Shown here: one piece after another, positions 6,891 through 13,296 of the stretch
Layout of the letters: each line of letters starts with the position of its first letter
Position numbering within the stretch: position 1 is the stretch's first letter
Source: DATJWY01 sp035500775
GTDB lineage: Bacteria; Pseudomonadota; Alphaproteobacteria; Acetobacterales; Acetobacteraceae
NCBI GenBank assembly: GCA_035500775.1
Contig: DATJWY010000138.1
Coordinates: 1-13,696, forward strand
Length of the DNA stretch: 13,696 bases
Direction: 5' to 3'
Notes under the pieces: model-generated
Told to the model about the DNA's origin: nothing
Database searches by the model: none
Seen by the model: the letters and a program-made list of their open reading frames with translations, nothing else
Program-made: the position numbers and the translations under genes

Positions 6891-7328
6891 ATGATGACGA
6901 CCGACCACAGCACGGAGCCGCAGTCCATCGCGGCGATCCACAGCTACCATGCCCATGTCTATTTCGATCCGGCGACCACGCGCGGGCAGGCCGAGGCAGT
7001 GCGGCAAGGGATCGCGGCGCGCTTCCTGGTGCAACTCGGACGGTGGCACGATGTCCTGGTCGGGCCGCATACGCGGGCGATGTATCAGGTGGCGTTCATG
7101 CTGGACGTGTTCCCGCGCCTCGTGCCCTGGCTGATGCTCAACCGGCGCGGGCTCGCCGTATTGGTGCATCCCAATACCGACGACACCTATGCCGACCATG
7201 TGACGCATGCGCTCTGGCTCGGCGAGATATTGCCGCTCAAGGTCGCCGGGCTGCCGCGCTCGCTCAGGGATTTCGGCGAGACCCCGGCGTCGGTCGTGCC
7301 GAATACGGCGCCGCATTTGCCGGCGTAG
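6891..7328 (+). CDS. DOPA 4,5-dioxygenase family protein
   Basis: This small cytoplasmic protein (145 residues from this start) belongs to the DOPA 4,5-dioxygenase family (Pfam PF08883). Members cleave catechol-type rings, and bacterial members often have unknown substrates. Motifs seen are IHSYHAHVYFD with H17, H20 and H22, VGPHTRAMYQVAF with H60, and LVHPNTDD..ADHVTHALWLG with H93, H103 and H106. These histidines would supply the metal ligands and acid-base residues. I chose ATG 6891 (another ATG follows at 6894) because AAGG at 6880-6883 is suitably placed. ATG 6828 would add 21 residues of low-complexity sequence without a ribosome site, but it cannot be excluded. The gene lies about 100 bases after ydcV. 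It may be read with that operon or alone. The substrate is unknown. Confidence 0.85.
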   Translation: MMTTDHSTEPQSIAAIHSYHAHVYFDPATTRGQAEAVRQGIAARFLVQLGRWHDVLVGPHTRAMYQVAFMLDVFPRLVPWLMLNRRGLAVLVHPNTDDTYADHVTHALWLGEILPLKVAGLPRSLRDFGETPASVVPNTAPHLPA

Positions 7329-7335
7329 CAGCCTG

Positions 7336-7395
7336 AGCCTCGGGGCGTCGCCCCGAACCCCGCCGGGGCCGTACGGCCCCGGACCCCAATCCGTT
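7336..7395. repeat. Palindromic repeat R3 between convergent genes
   Basis: Two adjacent hairpins: cggggcg-t-cgccccg around 7340-7355 and the 20-base palindrome ccggggccgtacggccccgg (7363-7382). The second is identical to the palindrome at 4971-4990, in the same flanking context (accccgc before, accccNatcc after). It sits between the converging ends of the DOPA dioxygenase and DUF1674 genes. It could serve as a two-way transcription barrier, although no T-run follows directly. Confidence 0.8.
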
Positions 7396-7611
7396 TCAGA
7401 AGTCGATGCAGCGCCCCTTGCGCTCCCAGTCACCGTAGCGGGTCGGCTCCGGGCCGCGCGGGCCGCCGATCTCGTCCGGCTGCGACGGGGGCGGCAGCGC
7501 CGCTTCCTCCGTGTCCTGCGCCTTGGCGGTTTCCTGCGCCTTGGGAGGCTCCGGCGCCTTGGGAGCGACGACCCGGCTGATGCGGATGGGGAATTTCCTG
7601 GTTTCGGTCAT
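7396..7611 (-). CDS. DUF1674 protein, succinate dehydrogenase assembly factor 4-like
   Basis: This 71-residue protein has a variable Pro/Ala/Lys/Glu-rich middle (residues 17-46) and the invariant family tail EIGGP.GPEPTRYGDWERKGRC.DF (47-71). In mitochondria the homologue SDHAF4 binds the flavinated SdhA subunit and helps it join SdhB. The bacterial protein is thought to do the same in the cytoplasm. The start overlaps the ccmI stop by four bases (ATGA, 7611-7608), so it is the last gene of the ccm operon. That link suggests coordinated supply of respiratory-chain assembly factors. Family membership is certain from the tail; the function is carried over from the eukaryotic homologue. Confidence 0.9.
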   Translation of the reverse strand: MTETRKFPIRISRVVAPKAPEPPKAQETAKAQDTEEAALPPPSQPDEIGGPRGPEPTRYGDWERKGRCIDF

Positions 7612-8369
7612 GGCGCTGAGTTTGGCGCGTCCGTGCCGCTTGGCAAGTCCAGGGACGTGCCGCCGGCCTGCGTCAGCCGCTTCTCAGCCATCTTCCGCCA
7701 GGGCGCGTCGGCCGGCGCCTCCGCCAGGGCGCGGCGGAACAGGTCGGCGGCGGGGCCGGTAACGCGGCCTGCGGCCTCGCTGGTCGCCTCGGCGGTTTCC
7801 ACGGCGAGGGTCGGGTCGAACCGGGCCTCCAGCGCCTGGCCCCAGGCCGCCGCCGCCTCGGCCATGTGGCCCCGCGACGCCTCGACCTGACCGAGCAGCA
7901 GATAGCCCTCCCGCGCCCGCTCGGAATGCGGATCGAGCTGCGCCAGGCTCTGCCGCAGCCTCTCGATCAGCGCGTTGTCACGGGCCTCTTCCTGACGGGC
8001 CGCGGCGATGCGGGCGGCGAGGGGCTGCGCCGGCAGGCCGGGCTGGCCGCCGATCAGATACAGCCCGAGCGCCGCCAGCGGCACCAGTGCCAGCACGATC
8101 AGGATCGGCGCGCGCGCGGCCCGGCTCGGCTGCGCTTCCTCCTGCCCGGCCTCGGCCAGCAAGCGGCGCTGCACCTCCAGCCGCGCCAGGGCGTGTTCGG
8201 GCGCGGCGATGCGGCCCTCGGTGAGGTCGCGATCCAGCTCGGCGAGCTGCGCGCGGTGCAGCGCCAGTGCCGCCTCCCGCCGGCCGCGGGCGGCGCCGCC
8301 GCGCAGGAGGGTCCAGGCAAGCGGCGCGAGCGCGACCGCCGCGAGTAGAGCAATGCCAAGCCAGATCAT
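7608..8369 (-). CDS. ccmI: Cytochrome c biogenesis protein CcmI (CycH)
   Basis: This 253-residue inner-membrane protein is a chaperone that holds apocytochrome c for the CcmF/CcmH heme ligase. The first membrane helix is at residues 2-22. A charged cytoplasmic loop with a predicted coiled coil carries LHRAQLAELDRDLTEGRI and ARLEVQRRLL, typical of the family. The second helix is near 89-107. A periplasmic part of TPR-like helices follows (SERAREGYLLLGQVEASRGHMAEAAAAWGQAL). It starts 31 bases after the ccmH stop without a strong ribosome site. The length is shorter than the long alphaproteobacterial CycH proteins, and the C-terminal apocytochrome-binding domain looks reduced. Confidence 0.88.
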   Translation of the reverse strand: MIWLGIALLAAVALAPLAWTLLRGGAARGRREAALALHRAQLAELDRDLTEGRIAAPEHALARLEVQRRLLAEAGQEEAQPSRAARAPILIVLALVPLAALGLYLIGGQPGLPAQPLAARIAAARQEEARDNALIERLRQSLAQLDPHSERAREGYLLLGQVEASRGHMAEAAAAWGQALEARFDPTLAVETAEATSEAAGRVTGPAADLFRRALAEAPADAPWRKMAEKRLTQAGGTSLDLPSGTDAPNSAP

Positions 8370-8400
8370 GGGTGCAAGGTCGGGTCCGGTTGCGGGCGGC

Positions 8401-8913
8401 TCAGCGTGGGGTGGTCAGCTCGGCCAGCCGGGCGCGTTCCGCCTCGGTCAGCGGCGCGAGCGGGGTCGGACGGTTGCGGCGGGCGAAGAGCACGGCGGCG
8501 GCGCCCGCCAGCAGGGCAAGCGCCGGTGAGCCCCAGAGCAGCAAGGTCGCGGCGTTCAGCGGCGGCCGCAGGCGCACGAAATTGCCGTAGCGCGCGACCA
8601 TCCAGTCGATCACCTGCCGGTCGCTGTCACCGGCACGCACGCGCTGGCGCACAATGGCGCGCAGGTCGCGGGCAAGGTCGGCGCCGCTATCCTCGATGCT
8701 CTCGTTCTGACAGACGAGGCAGCGCAATTGCGACCCGATGGCCTCGGCGCGGGCTTCCTGCGCCGGGTCCGGCAACATCTCCGCCGGATCGCTAATGGCG
8801 AAAGCCGGCGCGGTCATTACCGCCAGAAGCAGGGCGCAAGTAACGGGTTTCCAAAGGGCTCCGCCCTTTGGCGGGGTCCAGGGGCAGAGCCCCGGGTTTG
8901 CCCGGCCCCTCAC
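8401..8913 (-). CDS. ccmH: Cytochrome c maturation thiol protein CcmH (CycL), with repeat-derived N-terminus
   Basis: CcmH is the periplasmic, membrane-anchored thiol protein that reduces apocytochrome c cysteines for heme attachment. The active site LRCLVCQN has C65 and C68. The conserved segment ESIEDSGADLARDLR..VR..I..G.SD.QVIDWMVARYGNFV follows, with a membrane helix near 124-144. I place the start at GTG 8913: it overlaps the ccmG stop (GTGA), has GGAG at 8920-8923 with 6-base spacing, and gives 170 residues. The first 26 or so residues then come from repeat R4. They precede the hydrophobic core ALLLAVMTAPAFA, with cleavage after A39. The only in-frame ATG near the family start (8817) would cut the signal peptide in half and leave no basic residues. 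The core identification is certain; the start is probable. Confidence 0.88.
   Translation of the reverse strand: MRGRANPGLCPWTPPKGGALWKPVTCALLLAVMTAPAFAISDPAEMLPDPAQEARAEAIGSQLRCLVCQNESIEDSGADLARDLRAIVRQRVRAGDSDRQVIDWMVARYGNFVRLRPPLNAATLLLWGSPALALLAGAAAVLFARRNRPTPLAPLTEAERARLAELTTPR
8833..8900 (-). repeat. Palindromic repeat R4, inside the 5' end of ccmH
   Basis: Hairpins with arms ccaaaggg/ccctttgg (8851-8871) and ggggc/gcccc (8881-8893) give the same layout as the other copies. Read on the minus strand, the tail tttggaaacccgttacttgcgcc resembles the tail of copy R6 (tttggaaaccgatcactttgtgcgcc). This places the inner boundary near 8833-8835, within the ccmH signal-peptide codons. Confidence 0.8.
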
Positions 8914-9497
8914 GCGAGACTCCGCAGCAAGGGATTCAGCTGCTGCTCGATAACATCCCCCGAGAGCCCCCCCGCCCAGCGCCAGCGCACCACCCCCTGA
9001 TGATCCAGCAAATAGCTCTCCGGCACGCCATAGACGCCCCAGTCGATCGCGACCATACCGTTTTCGTCGCGGGCCAGCCGCGCATAGGGGTTGCCGTTGC
9101 GCGCCAGGAAGCCAGCCACCGCCTCCGGCTTGTCCTTGTAGGCGATCCCCCAGATCGGGAGTCTGGCCGCCGCGAGCCGCCCGAGATCCTCGGCCTCCTG
9201 CACGCAGGGGATGCACCAGGAGGCGAAGAAATTGACCAGCACCGGCCCGGCCGCCGCCGCGCGCAGGAGGTCGGCGGAGGAGAAGCCGCTCCCCGGGCTG
9301 CCGTCCTGGTTCAGCCCGGCCGGCAGGGCGAAATCCGGGATGCGGTGGCCGACCAGCGGGTTCGGCACGCCATGCGGATCGAACGTGCCCTGCTCCATGC
9401 GGTTCAGCATGGCCCGGAAGGCGAACCCGCCGGCCACGGCGAGGCCGAGCGGCGCCAGCATCAGCAGCCGGCGGCGGGTGGGAGTCGCGGCGCTCAT
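8910..9497 (-). CDS. ccmG: Thiol:disulfide interchange protein CcmG (DsbE)
   Basis: This 195-residue membrane-anchored periplasmic thioredoxin keeps CcmH and apocytochrome c cysteines reduced. The basic N-terminus (RRR, 8-10) and hydrophobic helix (11-27) form an uncleaved signal anchor. The thioredoxin fold then begins around 48 with LVGHRIPDFALP. The active site is WCIPC with C95 and C98, within VLVNFFASWC. The family's acidic insert region IAYKD and the cis-proline segment YGVPE are present. ATG 9497 overlaps the ccmF stop (ATGA). The stop at 8910 overlaps the GTG start chosen for ccmH. Length and motifs are normal. Confidence 0.95.
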   Translation of the reverse strand: MSAATPTRRRLLMLAPLGLAVAGGFAFRAMLNRMEQGTFDPHGVPNPLVGHRIPDFALPAGLNQDGSPGSGFSSADLLRAAAAGPVLVNFFASWCIPCVQEAEDLGRLAAARLPIWGIAYKDKPEAVAGFLARNGNPYARLARDENGMVAIDWGVYGVPESYLLDHQGVVRWRWAGGLSGDVIEQQLNPLLRSLA

Positions 9498-11452
9498 GCC
9501 GGCACCGAAGCGGCATGGGCGCGCGCCGGCGCCCCGACCCGGAGCCTGCGATCGACGAGCGAGAGCACCCCGCCCGCGGCCATCACCATCGCCCCCAGCC
9601 AGATCCAGGGCACCAGCGGATTGTCATGCAGCCGCAGCACCGCCTGCCCGTCGCGCTCATCCCCGAGCACGGCGTAGAGATCGCGCAGGAAATTGGTTTC
9701 GATGGCGACATCGTTGGTGGTCTGGTGCTGCAGGGTGAAGACGCGGCGGGAGGGATGCAGCGTCACCACCGGATGCCCGTCCCGCGCCACCACGATGGTC
9801 GCGACGCGGGCGGCGTAGTTCGGCCCCGGCGCGTCGGCGAGGGAGGCGAGCGTCCAGGTATAGCCCGCGAGCTGGGTCGATTCCCCGGGCTTCAGCGCCA
9901 CGATCGTCCCGCTGGCAAGCGACATGCCGGCGATGCCCGCGACGGTGACGCCCATGCCCGCATGCGCCAGCGCCGCGCCGAGCAGCGCCGGGCGGATGCC
10001 GCGCGCGCGCCGGAGCGCGAAGCGGAACGGCCCGTCGAACAGGCCCAGGCGGAGTATCACCTCGCTGAACGAGCCGAGGATCAGCCAGGCGCTGACGCCG
10101 AAGGCGGCGGCGGTGATCAGCTTCATGCCGAAGGCGCAGAAGGCGGTGACGAGCGCGGCCACCAGCGCCGCCCACCACACCCGCGCGAGCACCGGCGCGA
10201 GCCGCGCCCGCTTCCACGGCAGCAGCGGCCCCACCGCCATGGCGGCGAAGACCGGCAGCGCGAGCGGCAGCACGGTCGCGTTGAAGAAAGGCGCGCCGAC
10301 CGAGATCTTGATGCCGAGCAGGAGATCCGCGAAGGGCGGATACATCGTGCCGGTGATCACCACGGCGCAGATCGAGCAGAGCAGGATGTTGTTCAGCACG
10401 AGCGCGCCCTCGCGCGAGATCGGCGCGAACACGCCGCCCGCCGCGATGGTCGGGGCGCGGATGGCGAAGAGCAGCAGCGCGCCGCCGATGACGAGGCCGA
10501 GCAGGCCGAGGATGAACACGCCGCGCGCCGGATCATTGGCGAAGGCATGCACCGAATTGAGGATGCCGGAGCGGACCAGGAAGGTGCCGGAGAGCGACAG
10601 CGAGAAGGTGGCGATGGCGAGCAGCACGGTCCAGACCTTCAGGCTCTCGCGCTTCTCCACCACGATCGCCGAATGCACGAGCGCGGTGCCGGTGAGCCAG
10701 GGCATCAGCGAGGCATTCTCCACCGGGTCCCAGAACCAGTAGCCGCCCCAGCCGAGTTCGTAATAGGCCCACCAGGAGCCGAGAGCGATGCCGCAGGTGA
10801 GGAACGCCCAGGAGACCAGCGCCCAGGGCCGAACCCACCGCCCCCAGGCGGCGTCGATCCGGCCTTCCAGCAAGGCGGCGACGGCGAAGGCGAAGGGCAC
10901 CGCGAAACCGACATAGCCCATGTAGAGGACCGGCGGATGGAAGGCGAGGCCGGGGTCCTGCAACAGCGGGTTCATCCCCTGCCCGTCCAGCGGCGGCGGC
11001 CAGAGCCGGGTGAAGGGGTTGGAGGTGGTCAGCGCGAACAGCAGGAAGCCCGCCGAGGTGCCGCCGAGCACGCCGATCACCCGGGCGCGCAGCGCGGAGG
11101 GCAGATTACGGCCGAAAAGGGCGACCGCGCCGCCGCAGAGCGCCAGGATCAGCGCCCAGAGCAGGATCGAGCCCTCGTGGTTCCCCCAGGTGCCGGTGAT
11201 TTTATACAGGAGCGGCTTCAGGCTGTGGCTGTTCTCGGCCACGTTGAGGACCGAGAAATCGTCGGTGACGCTGCTCCAGACCAAAGCGAAGGCGGCGGTG
11301 GCCAGGGCGATGAGCTGGCCCAGGGCCAGGGCCGGTGCGGCCGCCATCAGCCGCAGGTCACGGCGATGCGCGCCGATGAGCGGCACGATGGCCTGCGCGG
11401 CGGCCAGGCAGCAGGCCAAAGCGAGGGCGAAATGGCCTAGTTCCGGGATCAT
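9494..11452 (-). CDS. ccmF: Heme lyase CcmF (CycK)
   Basis: This 652-residue multi-pass inner-membrane protein is the heme ligase subunit that, with CcmH and CcmI, attaches heme to apocytochrome c. Features seen: an N-terminal hydrophobic helix, the NHEGSILLW segment, the tryptophan-rich heme-handling motif WGGYWFWDPVEN (235-246) followed by ASLMPWLTGTALVHS, about a dozen or more membrane helices, and a final periplasmic region with a helix near the C-terminus. ATG 11452 is preceded by aaggggg with 8-base spacing, which fixes the start. The frame is open upstream to 11584 only by reading through repeat R5. The ccmE-ccmF gap is 255 bases and full of repeat, unlike the other tightly overlapping junctions. 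Confidence 0.96.
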   Translation of the reverse strand: MIPELGHFALALACCLAAAQAIVPLIGAHRRDLRLMAAAPALALGQLIALATAAFALVWSSVTDDFSVLNVAENSHSLKPLLYKITGTWGNHEGSILLWALILALCGGAVALFGRNLPSALRARVIGVLGGTSAGFLLFALTTSNPFTRLWPPPLDGQGMNPLLQDPGLAFHPPVLYMGYVGFAVPFAFAVAALLEGRIDAAWGRWVRPWALVSWAFLTCGIALGSWWAYYELGWGGYWFWDPVENASLMPWLTGTALVHSAIVVEKRESLKVWTVLLAIATFSLSLSGTFLVRSGILNSVHAFANDPARGVFILGLLGLVIGGALLLFAIRAPTIAAGGVFAPISREGALVLNNILLCSICAVVITGTMYPPFADLLLGIKISVGAPFFNATVLPLALPVFAAMAVGPLLPWKRARLAPVLARVWWAALVAALVTAFCAFGMKLITAAAFGVSAWLILGSFSEVILRLGLFDGPFRFALRRARGIRPALLGAALAHAGMGVTVAGIAGMSLASGTIVALKPGESTQLAGYTWTLASLADAPGPNYAARVATIVVARDGHPVVTLHPSRRVFTLQHQTTNDVAIETNFLRDLYAVLGDERDGQAVLRLHDNPLVPWIWLGAMVMAAGGVLSLVDRRLRVGAPARAHAASVPA

Positions 11453-11464
11453 CGCGTTTACCCC

Positions 11465-11690
11465 CTTGAAGGCGAGGGGCTCCGCCCCTCGACCCCGCCA
11501 AAGGCGTAGCCTTTGGAATCCATTTGTTTTTTCGGCTGCGCCCCCGGTTTTTGGGCGATGGCGCACAAAGTGATCGGTTTCCAAAGGCCCACGGCCTTTG
11601 GCGGGTCCAGGGCGGAATGGCCCAAGGTTCCGCCGCTCCGCAGGAGCGGTGGAATGGCCACGGAGGGGGAGCCCTGGCCTTTTTCCGTGC
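11465..11690. repeat. Composite palindromic repeat R5-R6 between ccmE and ccmF
   Basis: The 255-base gap between the ccmE stop and the ccmF start holds two inverted arms and no gene. R5 (11468-11520) has cgaggggc-tcc-gcccctcg (11473-11491) and ccaaaggc-gta-gcctttgg (11498-11516). R6 (11575-11690) has ccaaaggcc-cac-ggcctttgg (11581-11601). It also has a split pair ccagggc (11607-11613) and gccctgg (11671-11677), whose loop carries an extra hairpin ccgctcc-gca-ggagcgg (11633-11649). The two outer ends (aaggcgaggggc on the left; complement of ccctggcctt on the right) are inverted, the same plan as R2. Confidence 0.8.
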
Positions 11691-11707
11691 CCAAGGGCCC
11701 CGCCGTC

Positions 11708-12211
11708 TCAGCTTCCCCGCGCAGGGGACGCGCTCATCGTGTTCCACGTGGAAGCCGGCGGCGGCGCGCCCTGGGACGGGTTCCAGTGGCCGGAACGCTT
11801 CAGCGCATCGGCCACGTCCTTCGGCATATAGGTTTCGTCATGCTTGGCGAGCACTTCCTGGGCGCGGAAGCCGCCATCCGGCTCCAGCGTGCCGAGCGCC
11901 ACCACGCCCTGCCCCTCGCGGAACAGGTCGGGCAGGATGCCCTTGTAGCTGACCTCCACGGAGGCGCGGCCATCGGTGACGGTGAAGCGGGCGGTCGGCA
12001 CGCCATCCTCCGTGCCGCGATGCAGGCTGCCGGCCCGCACCAGGCCGCCGAGCCGCACCGTGCGCCCCGGCGCCGCCTTGCTGGCGAGGTCGGAGGGCGA
12101 GACGAAGAACACCAGATTGTCCCGGAACGCGGCGAGCGACAGGGCCGTGGCCGAGCCGAGGCCAAGGCCGCAGGCGAGTATGATCCAGAGCCGGCGGGTC
12201 TTGCGTGTCAT
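11708..12211 (-). CDS. ccmE: Heme chaperone CcmE (CycJ)
   Basis: This 167-residue periplasmic heme chaperone receives heme from CcmC/CcmD and passes it to CcmF. A basic start (MTRKTRR) and hydrophobic helix (8-28) anchor it in the membrane. An OB-fold core follows: GRTVRLGGLVRAGS, F.VTDG..SVEVSYKGILPDLFREGQGVVA, and EVLAKHDETYMP. The covalent heme-binding histidine is H124 in KHDETY, with the accompanying Y128. ATG 12211 overlaps the ccmD stop (ATGA); the upstream in-frame ATG at 12277 lies inside ccmD and is rejected. The C-terminal tail (after about 140) is rich in Pro/Ala/Ser, as is common in this family. Confidence 0.95.
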   Translation of the reverse strand: MTRKTRRLWIILACGLGLGSATALSLAAFRDNLVFFVSPSDLASKAAPGRTVRLGGLVRAGSLHRGTEDGVPTARFTVTDGRASVEVSYKGILPDLFREGQGVVALGTLEPDGGFRAQEVLAKHDETYMPKDVADALKRSGHWNPSQGAPPPASTWNTMSASPARGS

Positions 12212-12351
12212 GCGTCGCCCCGTCCGCGCGGCTCGAGGGCGGCGAGCTTGCGCCGCGCGGTGGCGAGCCGGCGCCACGCCCCCACCGCGTAGGCCGCGGC
12301 CAGCACCACGAAGAGACCATAGGCGCCGGCGATGAACGGCAGATGCGTCAT
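12208..12351 (-). CDS. ccmD: Heme exporter small subunit CcmD
   Basis: This 47-residue inner-membrane peptide stabilises the CcmC-CcmE-heme complex and helps release holo-CcmE. Residues 5-25 (PFIAGAYGLFVVLAAAYAVGA) form the single membrane helix, with the family's F.A.YG pattern. A basic cytoplasmic tail follows (WRRLATARRKLAALEPRGRGDA). ATG 12351 overlaps the ccmC stop and the stop overlaps the ccmE start, both as ATGA. Small size and position between ccmC and ccmE are diagnostic. Confidence 0.93.
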   Translation of the reverse strand: MTHLPFIAGAYGLFVVLAAAYAVGAWRRLATARRKLAALEPRGRGDA

Positions 12352-13124
12352 GATGCGGGCGTGCCGGCGCGGGCGAGCAGCAGGGCGCGGATGCGCCGTT
12401 CCATCACCGCGGCCCGCAGCCGCGCGGTGACGATGGCGGCGAAACCGAGCGAGAAGCCGAGCGCGCAGACGAGGAGCGGCCAGAGCATGCCGACATACAT
12501 GGTGGGCGCGCCGGTCAGGGTGATGCTGTCCGGCTGGTGCAGCGTGTTCCACCACTGCACGCTGAACTTGATGATCGGCAGGTTCACGACGCCGACCAAA
12601 GCGAGGATGGCCCCGGCCCGGTAGCCGCGCTGCGGATCGTCGAAGGCGCGGACCAGGGCGACATGGCCGAGATAGAGGAAGAACAGCACCAGCACCGAGG
12701 TCAGCCGCGCGTCCCACACCCACCAGGCGCCCCACATCGGCCGCCCCCAGAGGCTGCCCGTGGCGAGGCAGAGCGCGGTGACGCCCGCCCCCACCGGCCC
12801 GATCTCCGCTGCCGCCAGATCGGCGAGCGGATGCCGCCAGACCAGGGAGAAGAAGGAGGCGATGGCGAGCGACAAATAGCCGGCCGAGGCCAGCCATGCC
12901 GCAGGGACATGGATATACATGATCCGCACGGCATCGCCCTGCTGCCAGTCGGCGGGCGAGAAGAACAGGCCCCAGGCAAGCCCGGTCAGCGTCAGCGCCA
13001 TGGCGCTGAGGTTCAGCCAGGGCTGCACCCTGGCGGCCATGCGCAGAAAGCGTCCCGGATTGGCGAAACGATGGAGATTCCGGCCCGCGCGCTGCTGGGG
13101 CACGTAGGTTGTGCTCGCGTTCAC
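12348..13124 (-). CDS. ccmC: Heme exporter/delivery protein CcmC
   Basis: This inner-membrane protein (258 residues from this start) loads heme onto CcmE. It has six membrane helices, the tryptophan-rich motif WGRPMWGAWWVWD (126-138), and the two heme-ligand histidines expected for the family: H72 in YIHVPAAW and H196 in NTLHQPD. The N-terminal homologous region LHRFANPGRFLRMAARVQPWL begins at residue 17. No ATG lies between the repeat and that region, so a GTG is needed. I chose GTG 13124; GTG 13103 is the alternative and neither has a clear ribosome site. The stop overlaps ccmD. ccmA and ccmB, often found before ccmC, are not in the window. Confidence 0.92.
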   Translation of the reverse strand: MNASTTYVPQQRAGRNLHRFANPGRFLRMAARVQPWLNLSAMALTLTGLAWGLFFSPADWQQGDAVRIMYIHVPAAWLASAGYLSLAIASFFSLVWRHPLADLAAAEIGPVGAGVTALCLATGSLWGRPMWGAWWVWDARLTSVLVLFFLYLGHVALVRAFDDPQRGYRAGAILALVGVVNLPIIKFSVQWWNTLHQPDSITLTGAPTMYVGMLWPLLVCALGFSLGFAAIVTARLRAAVMERRIRALLLARAGTPAS

Positions 13125-13197
13125 GATGCGGACGATAGACCAGCCGCCGAGCGGTTGAAAGCGCACACCGTTCGGGGCGGCGCGATCCGCGCTCCGT

Positions 13198-13285
13198 GGC
13201 TTGGCGGGGGAGCGAAGGCCAGGGGCTCCGCCCCTGGACCCCGCTGGGGCCTTGAGGCCCCAGACCCCCGATCCATTTGCATTTT
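13198..13285. repeat. Palindromic repeat R7 between the TPR gene and ccmC
   Basis: Two hairpins: ccaggggc-tcc-gcccctgg (13219-13237) and ctggggcc-ttga-ggccccag (13244-13263), followed by gatccatttgc. Its complement matches copy R1 almost motif for motif. It fills most of the 172-base gap between the ccmC start and the end of the TPR gene. That leaves about 75 bases for the ccm promoter. Confidence 0.8.
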
Positions 13286-13296
13286 GCCTGACAGCC

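Noticed and set aside
8914..9516. Long open frame upstream of ccmH (to 9516)
   Set aside because: It runs antiparallel in frame choice to ccmG on the same strand and its translation is Arg/Gly/Ala-rich shadow sequence; ccmG is clearly the real gene there.
9515..11440. Long plus-strand open frame opposite ccmF
   Set aside because: Its product is low-complexity Arg/Glu/Gln/Gly-rich with no domain, as expected from the reverse strand of a GC-rich membrane-protein gene. The same applies to the long frames opposite patD, ydcT and ydcS.
11453..11584. Upstream ATG 11584 for ccmF
   Set aside because: It would translate repeat R5; ATG 11452 has a strong ribosome site and matches the family start.
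11458..11747. Small open frames across the ccmE-ccmF gap
   Set aside because: They translate the palindromic repeats (phrases like LWKP, FGGSRA) and have no independent protein features.
12212..12277. Upstream ATG 12277 for ccmE
   Set aside because: It lies inside ccmD; ATG 12211 gives the normal basic N-terminus and an ATGA overlap.
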